NCBI GenBank assembly: GCA_023443455.1
Contig: JAEZUE010000038.1
Location: 1 to 9,769 of the forward strand
Origin: Verrucomicrobiota bacterium
Lineage (GTDB): Bacteria; Verrucomicrobiota; Verrucomicrobiia; Opitutales; Opitutaceae
DNA: 9,769 nt
Direction: 5' to 3'
Below the pieces are notes generated by a model. The model was not told the DNA's origin, did no database searches, and was given only the letters and a program-made list of their open reading frames with translations. This document shows positions 1-7,268 of this stretch, in pieces. A program made the translations under genes and the position numbers. Within the stretch, counting starts at the first letter, position 1. Every line of letters starts with the position of its first letter.

Positions 1-7
1 TTCGGGC

Positions 8-170
8 AGGTCACAGAGGCGGAGGAGAGACGGAAGGAGATCACAGAGGGGAACTTGGGTATTCGCAATGTGGTCCGGCCCACTCACCAATATGGTGAGT
101 CTCTCCGGCTTCTAGTTTTTCTCCGACTTCTCTGCGTACTCCTGCCTTACCTCTGGGACCTCAGTGTCCA
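8..170. repeat. CACAGAG-type repeat blocks in opposite orientations
   Basis: TCACAGAGG occurs at 11-19 and again exactly 30 bases later at 41-49, in a purine-rich context. From about 101 to 170 the sequence is the opposite type: pyrimidine-rich, with CTCTGCG and CTCTGGG words spaced like CTCTG repeats. Between the blocks lies the hairpin at 82-100. I recall similar 'cacagagacacagag' intergenic repeats from many bacterial genomes, but could not check this. The copies are degenerate, so the exact borders are uncertain. Confidence 0.4.
82..100. repeat. Perfect 8-bp hairpin with 3-nt loop
   Basis: ACTCACCA at 82-89 pairs perfectly with TGGTGAGT at 93-100 around the loop ATA. It sits at the centre between the two oppositely oriented CACAGAG/CTCTG blocks. 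It could be a fold-back point of a larger degraded palindrome or an operator-like palindrome. There is no T-run after it, so a terminator is unlikely. Confidence 0.5.
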
Positions 171-195
171 ACTGCTTTGTTTAGGATCAGCCACG

Positions 196-219
196 GGCCA
201 GGTCGGCGCCCTGGCCTAC
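196..219. repeat. GC hairpin followed by CCTAC
   Basis: GGCCAGG (196-202) pairs with CCTGGCC (210-216) around a 7-nt loop. The arm runs directly into TAC, giving the CCTAC ending also seen after the hairpins at 857-943 and 7269-7292. I treat it as a member of the same dispersed hairpin family, although its tail lacks the full CGCGCCCTACG. Confidence 0.45.
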
Positions 220-239
220 AGGGCCGAACGGCATCCGGC

Positions 240-377
240 TCAGCCGTGACGACGAGAGTCGAGCGTCGAGTGGCGAGCCCCAATCCATTTGTGCACAAGG
301 CGATTGCCCGAGGGTGCTCTCGATCTGCCTCCGAAACTCCGGCCCTCGACGCTCGCCCCTCGTCACTCGGCTGAATG
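240..377. repeat. Long imperfect inverted repeat (MITE-like)
   Basis: The left arm, with core 251-273, contains GACGAG, CGAGCGTCGAG and surrounding matches. The right arm, with core 341-364, reads as its reverse complement: on the minus strand it gives GACGAGGGGCGAGCGTCGAG. About 20 of 24 core positions agree, and weaker similarity continues outward through TCAGCCG in both arms. The arms enclose about 67 bases without a gene. The size (about 140 bp) and arm structure would fit a miniature inverted-repeat element or a long RNA hairpin. I see no clear target-site duplication. Confidence 0.5.
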
Positions 378-385
378 ACGACGGG

Positions 386-505
386 TTAGTGCCCGTCAGT
401 GCGCGTTAGTGGTTTCACTATTCCGGTGACAGAATGCTCGCTGCTCTGCCGAGCAGCGCCACGGGCCGGTCCGGATCAGTGGCCATCAGTGTGCATCAGT
501 GGTTC
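386..505 (+). repeat. Two copies of a three-unit decamer repeat
   Basis: Copy 1 (386-415) reads TTAGTGCCCG, TCAGTGCGCG, TTAGTGGTTT. Copy 2 (476-505) reads TCAGTGGCCA, TCAGTGTGCA, TCAGTGGTTC. Both continue into a CACT-like end (TTTCACT, TTCCACT), and unit one of copy 2 begins exactly 90 bases after unit one of copy 1. The period of 10 and the conserved YAGTG start are plain in the sequence. I recall repeats of this kind ('catcagtgtccatcagtgg') between genes in various bacteria. No function is evident. Confidence 0.6.
439..464. repeat. Perfect 8-bp hairpin followed by CGCCACGG
   Basis: CGCTGCTC (439-446) pairs perfectly with GAGCAGCG (451-458) around the loop TGCC. The tail CGCCACGG (457-464) follows and overlaps the end of the arm. 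The same eight bases follow the hairpins at 691-704 and 2268-2288 and recur at 2252-2259, which suggests a second tail class of the hairpin family. It lies between the two decamer-repeat copies. Confidence 0.5.
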
Positions 506-690
506 CACTTCTTTTCTGGGATCGAAGGATCGAAAGCCTGGGCGGGTGGGTTGGCGGGATCGATTGGCGCCCAGTCGGAGACGTGGACCTACGGGCTGGC
601 GTGCCGGCGCGTGGGTACGGGCTGCGACCGGTTCGGATGGACTCGGCAGGGCGGCTGGAGCGTGGGAGCTGGCGGGATCGAGAACCGCAG

Positions 691-711
691 GCAGGGGCGC
701 CTGCGCCACGG
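691..711. repeat. Short hairpin followed by CGCCACGG
   Basis: GCAGG (691-695) pairs with CCTGC (700-704) around GGCG. The tail CGCCACGG occupies 704-711. The stem is only 5 bp, so on its own it would not be worth reporting. The shared tail is the reason to list it. Confidence 0.35.
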
Positions 712-856
712 TCGAGCGGGCCCGACGGCGCTTGGGGTCGGTCTCCGTGTCGGCGGCGTTGGGCCTTGGGCGGGCGAGTCGGTGGGCGGTTGTCGGTGGA
801 CGGCGTGCCGTGCGTCGCCGTGGCGAAGCGGTGTGGGCGCGAAGGTTCCGCGGCGC

Positions 857-943
857 GGCGCGAGCAAGCTCGCGCCCTACGGGCTGAATGGCTCCGCCAT
901 CCAGCTACGGGGCGGAAATGGGCCGGTCGGAGACCGGCCCTAC
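857..943. repeat. Array of three hairpins, each followed by CTAC
   Basis: Three hairpins with unrelated stems follow each other. The first has a 9-bp perfect stem, 857-865 with 868-876, and a tail CTAC at 877-880. The second has an 8-bp stem with one mismatch, 884-891 with 897-904, and CTAC at 905-908. The third has a 9-bp perfect stem, 920-928 with 932-940, and CTAC at 940-943. The array starts 5 bases beyond the stop codon of the protease gene, which reads in from the right. In that direction the third hairpin is the first structure in the mRNA 3' end. It may protect the transcript or assist termination, but no T-run follows. Confidence 0.65.
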
Positions 944-948
944 TTCGA

Positions 949-2073
949 TCACTTCGGCTCGGCGAGGGTGAGGTCGACGGTGAGTTCGCGGCGGTTGCGC
1001 ACGATGGTGATCCTCACGGTGTCGCCGGCCTTCTTGCGCTCGAGGGCGAGGCGCAGGTCGCCGGCGGTGCGGATCGGCGTGTCGTCGATCGCGGTGATGA
1101 GGTCGCCGAGCTGGATCTCGCCGAAGCGGGTGCGGCGGGTGGGCAACAGGCCGGCCTTGGCGGCGGCGCCGCCGCGGGTGACATCGAGGATGAGCAGGCC
1201 GCCGGTGATGCCGAGGCGGCGGGTCACGTACGGGTTGGCGACTTCGAGGTCGAGCGAGGGGCGGCGGACTTTGCCGTAGGCGATGAGTTCGGGCACGACC
1301 CAGTTGACGGCATCGACGGGGATGGCGAAGCCGATGCCGGCGGAGGCGCCGGAGGGGCTGCGGATGGCGGAGTTCACGCCGATGAGCCGGCCGGCGGAAT
1401 CGAGCAGCGGGCCGCCGGAGTTGCCGGGGTTGATGGCGGCATCGGTCTGCACGACATCGCGGATCGGGGTGCCGTCGGCGCCCTGGATCTCGCGGCCGAG
1501 CGCGCTGATGATTCCGGTGGTGAGGGTCTGGTCGAGGCCGAAGGGGTTGCCGATGGCGAAGACGGCCTGGCCGACGCGCAGGTCGTGCGAGGCGCCGAGC
1601 GGGATGGGCAGTAGTTTTTCCTTGGGGGCGTCGATCTTGAGGACCGCCAGGTCCTTCTCGGGGGCGACGCCGACGAGCTTGGCCTCCCAGGTGGTGCGGT
1701 CGGCGAGGGTGACGCGGGCGGCGTCGGCGTTCTGAAGGACGTGGTAGTTGGTGATGATGTGGCCGGAGTCGTCCCAGATGAAGCCCGAGCCGGTGCCGAG
1801 CGGGATCTGGGCGATGTCGCGGCTGAAGAAGTCGATCTGCTCGGCGACGGTGGTGATGTAGACGACCGAGGGGGAGGCTTCCTCGAAGAGGCGGATGTTG
1901 CGTTGTTCGCCTTCGCCCAGATCGGCGCGGGGGGCGACGGGGCGGGTCTCGGGCGCCGGGTCGACGAGGGTGGCGGCGAGGGCGTTGGAGCGGGAGAGCC
2001 AGAGCCCGGCGAGCAGGCCGACGAGCACGAGGGAGAAGGAGCCGAGGAAGAGGGAGCGACCGGAGACGTTCAC
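949..2073 (-). CDS. HtrA/DegP-type serine protease with PDZ domain
   Basis: The 374-residue protein is a trypsin-fold periplasmic protease of the HtrA family, which degrades or refolds damaged envelope proteins. The N-terminus has a hydrophobic segment at about residues 7-26, acting as an anchor or signal peptide, with an ALA-A sequence near 31-34 as a possible cleavage site. The protease domain spans about 60-265 and shows the full catalytic triad: His111 in TNYHVL, Asp141 in EKDLAVLKI and Ser219 in GNSGGP. The AIGNPFGL and TTGIISALGR motifs are typical of the family. One PDZ domain follows at about 268-370, which makes it DegS/DegQ-like in layout rather than DegP with two. The GTG start at 2073 is chosen because the signal segment follows at once. 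The frame continues upstream only through repeats. No clear Shine-Dalgarno precedes it. The kinase gene lies 247 bases upstream on the same strand. Confidence 0.9.
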   Translation of the reverse strand: MNVSGRSLFLGSFSLVLVGLLAGLWLSRSNALAATLVDPAPETRPVAPRADLGEGEQRNIRLFEEASPSVVYITTVAEQIDFFSRDIAQIPLGTGSGFIWDDSGHIITNYHVLQNADAARVTLADRTTWEAKLVGVAPEKDLAVLKIDAPKEKLLPIPLGASHDLRVGQAVFAIGNPFGLDQTLTTGIISALGREIQGADGTPIRDVVQTDAAINPGNSGGPLLDSAGRLIGVNSAIRSPSGASAGIGFAIPVDAVNWVVPELIAYGKVRRPSLDLEVANPYVTRRLGITGGLLILDVTRGGAAAKAGLLPTRRTRFGEIQLGDLITAIDDTPIRTAGDLRLALERKKAGDTVRITIVRNRRELTVDLTLAEPK

Positions 2074-2096
2074 GGCGCTAGGAAAGCGCGGCGGCG

Positions 2097-2110
2097 GTTT
2101 GGTGCCAAAC
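2097..2110. promoter_or_regulatory. Operator-like palindrome upstream of the protease gene
   Basis: GTTTGG and CCAAAC form a perfect 6-bp inverted repeat with a 2-base centre, 23 bases upstream of the chosen protease start. It could be a regulator-binding site or a small 5'-UTR hairpin. It does not match CIRCE or another heat-shock operator I know. A short palindrome like this can arise by chance. Confidence 0.25.
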
Positions 2111-2163
2111 GGGAAAAGGGCGGCGGCGCGCAGGGCCGAACCGCGAGCAGGGAGCGGGGGCGG

Positions 2164-2202
2164 CGAACACTGAACATTGAACAGCGAACACTGAACATTG
2201 AA
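2164..2202. repeat. Heptamer tandem repeat, about 5.6 units
   Basis: The units read CGAACAC, TGAACAT, TGAACAG, CGAACAC, TGAACAT, TGAA. This is a 7-base period with a 21-base super-period, since units 4 and 5 copy units 1 and 2 exactly. It lies between the kinase and protease genes, 91 bases upstream of the protease start. The multiple-of-three super-period makes an upstream extension of the protease frame read as a repeated FNVQCS peptide, which is why that extension is not accepted. It is similar in style to the short tandemly repeated heptamers known from cyanobacteria. Any regulatory role is unproven. Confidence 0.7.
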
Positions 2203-2221
2203 GGGGGGAGCCCGGTGGGCT

Positions 2222-2320
2222 GGGGCAGGCGACTGCCCCTGGGGCGAGCGGCGCCACGGGATAGGGCCGAAACTCTTGGCGAGTTTCGCCACGGAAGAAT
2301 CGGGCAACCCGGGTCGCGCC

Positions 2321-2325
<5 letters not shown>
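2222..2325. repeat. Hairpin cluster at the kinase 3' end
   Basis: Going left from the kinase stop, the tail CGCGCCCTACG (2315-2325) is identical to 871-881 and 7283-7293 and contains the stop codon. A short CGGG/CCCG hairpin lies at 2301-2311. A perfect 8-bp hairpin, CGAAACTC with GAGTTTCG, lies at 2268-2288 and is followed by CGCCACGG. A second CGCCACGG is at 2252-2259. A perfect 7-bp hairpin, GGGGCAG with CTGCCCC, lies at 2222-2239 with a GCGA tetraloop on the plus strand. Together they could slow transcription between kinase and protease, but no U-tract follows them on the minus strand. Confidence 0.55.
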
Positions 2326-4276
<1,951 letters not shown>

Positions 4277-4326
4277 CGTTGGCGGGGTGTGCGCCGAGGG
4301 GCGTGCTCGATTGGGGAAAGTGGGGC

Positions 4327-4354
4327 ATTATCCCGGGGCGGCGGGCGTTGGCAA
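4327..4354 (-). promoter_or_regulatory. Sigma70-like promoter of the kinase gene
   Basis: On the minus strand TTGCCA (4354-4349) and GATAAT (4332-4327) are 16 bases apart, each one mismatch from the TTGACA and TATAAT consensus. The -10 box ends 50 bases before the kinase ATG. This is the most A/T-rich hexamer of the gap in otherwise very GC-rich DNA. It implies the kinase can be expressed separately from the methyltransferase gene upstream. Confidence 0.5.
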
Positions 4355-4374
4355 TCCCGTTGGTCCCCCATGGA

Positions 4375-4400
4375 GAGCGATGCGCGAGGGAGTCTCGCTC
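4375..4400. repeat. GC hairpin upstream of the kinase promoter
   Basis: GAGCGA (4375-4380) pairs with TCGCTC (4395-4400). Alternatively, a tighter inner hairpin pairs GCGAG (4384-4388) with CTCGC (4394-4398) around GGAGT. It lies between the methyltransferase stop and the kinase promoter and could attenuate read-through. It resembles the other word-and-antiword hairpins of the window but has neither shared tail. Confidence 0.35.
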
Positions 4401-4507
4401 CGACGGCGCGATGTGTTCGGCCGGATACCGCGCGGCGGGGCGGGGGAGGCGGGATCGGGGCAAGCGCGCCCGCCGGGCAGGAGTGGGCGTGTGGCGGGGC
4501 GGGCCGT

Positions 4508-5407
4508 CTACTCCGCGGCCCAGCGGCCGAAGATGCCGCAGGGCAGCACGGTGGCGTCGCGTTGGGCGGGCAGGCCGATCTCGCCCACGGAGAGGGTGCC
4601 GCCGGCGGAGGCGGGGAGCAGGGCGGCGAGCAGGTTGCCGGCGACGACGGGCGAGAGGCGGGCGGTGTAGCTGTTGATCAGGAAGAACAGGGGCCGGTCG
4701 GAGAGGATCTTCCGGCAATCCTCGAGCAGGCCCCAGAGGTCGTCCTCGAGTTTCCACATCTCGCCGGAGCCGCCGCGGCCGTAGGTGGGCGGGTCCATGA
4801 TGATGGCGTCGTAGCGGCGGCCGCGGCGTTGCTCGCGTTGCACGAACTTGCGGCAGTCGTCGACGATGTAGCGGATGGGGGCGTCGGCGAGGCCGCTGAG
4901 CGCGGCGTTTTCGCGGCACCATTCGACCATGCCCTTGGCGGCGTCGACATGGCAGACCGCGGCGCCGGCCCGGGCGGCGGCGACGCTGGCCGCACCGGTG
5001 TAGCCGAAGAGGTTGAGCACGTTGATCTCGCGGCCGGCGGCGCGGGCGCGGCGGATCAGTTCGGAGGACCACTCCCAGTTGACGGCCTGTTCGGGGAAGA
5101 GCCCGGTGTGTTTGAAGCCGGTCGGGCGGATGCGCAGCGTGAGGTCGAGCGGGGCGTAGCGGATCGTCCACGACTCGGGGAGCTGGCGGCGGAATTCCCA
5201 CTTGCCGCCGCCGGTGGGGCTGCGGTGGTAGTAGCCGTCCCAGCCTTCCCAGGGCTGGCCGTCGCGGCGCGGCCAGACGACCTGCGGGTCGGGGCGCACG
5301 AACACGTACTCGCCCCAACGCTCCTGCTTCATGCCTTCGCCGCATTCGAGGAGACGGTAGTCTTCCCAGTGGTCGGCGAGTTGGATCGGCAGGTAGTTGA
5401 GCGGCAT
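4508..5407 (-). CDS. Class I SAM-dependent methyltransferase, RlmI/RlmK-like (COG1092)
   Basis: The 299-residue protein should transfer a methyl group from S-adenosylmethionine, probably to rRNA. The N-terminal ~100 residues are a tryptophan- and tyrosine-rich substrate part (WDGYYHRSP, RPTGFKHTGLFPEQ). The Rossmann domain has motif I NLFGYTG at 132-138, an acidic motif II at VDAAKGMVEW (154-163), an Asp pair at 183-184 and motif IV DPPTYGRG at 205-212, which resembles the DPP-aromatic motif of nucleic-acid base methyltransferases. It lacks the N-terminal PUA domain of E. coli RlmI (about 396 residues), so the exact target is uncertain. I chose the ATG at 5407. A GTG five codons upstream at 5422 is an alternative, and neither has a strong Shine-Dalgarno. 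It is divergent from the deoxyribosyltransferase-like gene and 231 bases upstream of the kinase gene. Confidence 0.83.
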   Translation of the reverse strand: MPLNYLPIQLADHWEDYRLLECGEGMKQERWGEYVFVRPDPQVVWPRRDGQPWEGWDGYYHRSPTGGGKWEFRRQLPESWTIRYAPLDLTLRIRPTGFKHTGLFPEQAVNWEWSSELIRRARAAGREINVLNLFGYTGAASVAAARAGAAVCHVDAAKGMVEWCRENAALSGLADAPIRYIVDDCRKFVQREQRRGRRYDAIIMDPPTYGRGGSGEMWKLEDDLWGLLEDCRKILSDRPLFFLINSYTARLSPVVAGNLLAALLPASAGGTLSVGEIGLPAQRDATVLPCGIFGRWAAE

Positions 5408-5586
5408 GGCCGCAGAGCGCACACGGGAAACGCGCCGCCGGAAAGCGAAAAGCGGGGCGGGGTTCCGGTTCTTCGTCGGGGCGGAGAGGCGGGCCCACTC
5501 CGCGCTCGTCAGCGCGAACCGGCAACGCCAGTGTCCGCCCTGCCCCGGCTTTCGCCGAAGAGCCCGCCCATCCTCGTCTTCCCGAA
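5408..5586. promoter_or_regulatory. Divergent intergenic region
   Basis: This 179-base gap separates the starts of the methyltransferase (minus) and the deoxyribosyltransferase-like gene (plus), so promoters for both directions must lie here or inside the genes. I could not find a convincing -35/-10 pair on either strand. The only structures seen are weak GC inverted repeats, such as GCGC around TCGTCA near 5500. None of the shared hairpin tails occurs here. Confidence 0.35.
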
Positions 5587-6300
5587 GTGAAAAAGTCCAA
5601 GCCCACCACCACCACGCCGGCCAGTCCCTTCACCGTGTATTTCGCCGGTGAACTCTTCAGCGCGAAGCATCTCGTCGGCAACGCCTACCTGGCCGAGGCG
5701 ATCTACGAGCGCTCGCACGGTCGTTTCCAATGCCTGCTGCCGCAGGAGCTCGACGTGCGCCGGCGCAGCCTGCACGGCATCCGCGACCAGGACATCCAGG
5801 CGTTGCTCGAGTGCGACGCGGCGATCTTCAACTACGACGGTGCCGAGCTCGACTCGGGCACCGTCGTCGAGTTCATGTTCGCGAAGTTTGCCGACATCCC
5901 CTCCGTGCTGTTGCGCACCGACATCCGCAACGGCGGCGACCAGCGCAACGAGCCGTGGAACCTCATGACGAGCTTCTACCCGCGCACGGTCACGGTGCTG
6001 GCCGACAGTCTCGCCCCCTACCGCAAGGCGGCCCTCCGCCACCAACGCCTCGATACGCCGTTGCGCCTCGCCGGCCAGCACGCGACCGCGGCGGCCCAGG
6101 TCGCCTGCGACCAGATCGCCGCGCAGGTCGTGCGGGCGCTCGAACGCGTGGTGAAGATGACCCCGGCCATGCCGAAGAACCTGCGCGAGGAGGTCTACCA
6201 ATGGATGGGGCTCATGCCCGGCATGCAGGGGCGGCCGAAGGAGTTGAAGCGCAAATTCGAGAGCATCCTCGCCCGCAAGATCGGTCGCGACCTGCTGTGA
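5587..6300 (+). CDS. Nucleoside 2-deoxyribosyltransferase-like protein
   Basis: The 237-residue protein matches the nucleoside 2-deoxyribosyltransferase fold (PF05014 type). Members move deoxyribose between purine or pyrimidine bases; relatives such as DNPH1/Rcl hydrolyse deoxynucleotides. It starts with a strand ending in YFAGELFS (18-25). The region IRDQDIQALLECDAAIFNYDG (65-85) contains the usual acidic 'DxxxxxxCD' stretch. SGTVVEFMFAKF (90-101) holds Glu95, the expected catalytic nucleophile. About 150-237 is a helical extension with MTPAMPKNLREE and a basic end, longer than the roughly 150-residue minimal enzymes. The GTG start at 5587 is the only reasonable one, since the fold begins about 15 residues later. 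There is no clear Shine-Dalgarno. upp follows after 278 bases on the same strand, which supports a salvage role. Confidence 0.8.
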   Translation: MKKSKPTTTTPASPFTVYFAGELFSAKHLVGNAYLAEAIYERSHGRFQCLLPQELDVRRRSLHGIRDQDIQALLECDAAIFNYDGAELDSGTVVEFMFAKFADIPSVLLRTDIRNGGDQRNEPWNLMTSFYPRTVTVLADSLAPYRKAALRHQRLDTPLRLAGQHATAAAQVACDQIAAQVVRALERVVKMTPAMPKNLREEVYQWMGLMPGMQGRPKELKRKFESILARKIGRDLL

Positions 6301-6578
6301 CCGGCGGGTGTCGGATGGACCACGCCGATGGTTGATGACCTGCAGATGACATCCGGCCCGGAGAACCTCATGCCGTCCCGCGCCCCCTCGCCCCGAGAAT
6401 TCGCGCTCCGAGCGAAGGAGTCCGCCGGGCGATGGGGCGAAACTCGTCGGAGTCACGGCCCTCCACGCACCGTCGATGGTCTTCGCCGCCGCCGCCACGA
6501 TGTGAACTCTGTCGGATAGTCCTGCGCCTGCCGTCCATTCTTCATCGCCCATCCCCTCTCGGTCATCCCTTCTCGCCC
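6301..6578. other. Gap between the deoxyribosyltransferase-like gene and upp
   Basis: This 278-base gap has no gene. It contains GGGGCGAAACTC near 6435, similar to the hairpin arm at 2264-2275, with a small ACTC/GAGT stem close by. From 6541 to 6581 it has a run of CATCGCCCATCCC-like words (see the entry there). I could not identify a promoter or a Shine-Dalgarno in front of upp. Whether the two flanking genes share a transcript is open. Confidence 0.4.
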
Positions 6579-6616
6579 ATGCTCCACGTGCTGTCCCATC
6601 CCCTCGGCGCCCATCT
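6541..6616 (+). repeat. CGCCCAT/CCCATCCC-type repeats at the upp start
   Basis: TCGCCCAT, CCCATCCCCTC, GTCATCCC, TCTCGCCCAT and again CCCATCCCCTCGG with CGCCCAT recur across these 76 bases. The upp ATG at 6579-6581 is formed by one of these CCCATG words. The complementary strand reads as GATGGGCGATG-type words. The last copies lie inside the gene and may be chance, so I trust only the part before 6582. Confidence 0.3.
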
Positions 6617-7193
6617 GGTCACGCAACTGCGCGACCAGCGCACGCCTCCGTCGCAGTTCCGCATGCTCTGTCATCGGGTGACGACCCTGCTCGCCGTGGA
6701 GGCGACGCGCGATCTCGCCATTCGTGTCGAGCCGGTAGATACGCCGCTCGAGCCGCACGCCGGCGCGGCGCTCGACGAGCCGCTCGCGGTGGTGCCGGTG
6801 CTGCGGGCGGGGCTCGGCATGGTGCAGCCGATCGTCGACTTGTTTCCGGATGTCACGGTCGGCTACATCGGCCTCGAGCGCGACCACGACACCGCGCTCC
6901 CGCGCAGCTACTACTGCAAGCTCCCGCCGTTGGCGCGGCGTCGCGTGCTGCTGGTTGATCCGATGCTCGCCACCGGCGGCTCGGCGGTGCGTGCGCTCGA
7001 TCTGATCGCGGAGCTGAACCCGCGGGCGGTGGCGTTGCTCAGCATCGTGGCGGCGCCGGAAGGCGTGGCGGCCGTCGAGGCGAAGCATCCCGGCGTGCCA
7101 ATCTTCACCGCCGCGCTCGACCGCGAGCTCAACGCGAAGAAGTACATCCTGCCCGGTCTCGGGGACTTCGGCGACCGGTTGTACGGGACGTGA
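6579..7193 (+). CDS. upp: Uracil phosphoribosyltransferase
   Basis: The 204-residue enzyme joins uracil to PRPP to give UMP in pyrimidine salvage, in the cytoplasm. The N-terminus (LSHPLGAHLVTQLRDQRTP, then VEATRD at 40-45) aligns by eye with the HPLVxHKLxxxR and YEAT regions of bacterial Upp. VPVLRAGLGM lies at 72-81. The PRPP loop is VLLVDPMLATGGSA at 123-136. The family-specific uracil-binding end runs from DRELNAKKYILPGLGDFGDR (181-200) to the C-terminus. Length is close to the 208 residues of E. coli Upp and nothing is missing. The ATG at 6579 fits the family start exactly; the frame open upstream is repeat sequence. No Shine-Dalgarno is visible, so initiation may be leaderless-like or may depend on structure. 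A GC hairpin follows the stop codon directly. Confidence 0.97.
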   Translation: MLHVLSHPLGAHLVTQLRDQRTPPSQFRMLCHRVTTLLAVEATRDLAIRVEPVDTPLEPHAGAALDEPLAVVPVLRAGLGMVQPIVDLFPDVTVGYIGLERDHDTALPRSYYCKLPPLARRRVLLVDPMLATGGSAVRALDLIAELNPRAVALLSIVAAPEGVAAVEAKHPGVPIFTAALDRELNAKKYILPGLGDFGDRLYGT

Positions 7194-7201
7194 GCGAAGC
7201 G

Positions 7202-7224
7202 GGGGCGCTCCTCCACGACGCCCC
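7202..7224 (+). terminator. GC hairpin directly after upp
   Basis: GGGGCG (7202-7207) pairs with CGCCCC (7219-7224) around an 11-nt loop, 8 bases after the upp stop codon. The position suits a terminator or 3'-end protector. There is no T-run, so a canonical intrinsic terminator is not supported. Confidence 0.35.
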
Positions 7225-7268
7225 GACCGGCGTGGCTCGCGGGCCCGATGCCGCAATGTCATCGGCCA

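Larger units (their letters stand above)
1..948. other. Repeat-rich noncoding region
   Basis: No open frame in this stretch has a recognisable protein, and the frames that stay open change identity as they cross repeats, so I read it as noncoding. From left to right it holds two CACAGAG blocks, an 8-bp hairpin, an opposite-orientation CTCTG-rich block, an inverted repeat near 240-377, two copies of a three-unit decamer repeat (386-415 and 476-505) and GC hairpins at 196-216 and 439-458. The part from about 510 to 850 is GC-rich with little visible structure apart from a 5-bp hairpin at 691-704 and a degenerate hairpin-like unit at 574-592. It ends with three hairpins in a row at 857-943, next to the protease stop codon. 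The 3' end of an unseen gene could lie beyond the left edge, but nothing in the window shows it. Confidence 0.6.

Noticed and set aside
386..505. A CRISPR array from the regularly spaced repeats
   Set aside because: Units are only 10 bases, directly adjacent with no spacers, and there are no cas genes.
1..948. tRNA or rRNA gene in the left gap
   Set aside because: No cloverleaf-like arrangement, no TTC-loop words in place and no rRNA-like sequence were seen; the hairpins present are too short and have repeat tails.
434..1614. Plus-strand frames crossing the left region and the protease gene
   Set aside because: They run antisense into the HtrA gene and through hairpin repeats, with Gly/Ala/Arg-biased translation and no recognisable motif.
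2074..2307. An extended N-terminus of the protease from an upstream start at 2307
   Set aside because: The added residues are translated hairpins and heptamer repeats (FNVQCS twice), and they would bury the signal segment 79 residues inside the protein.
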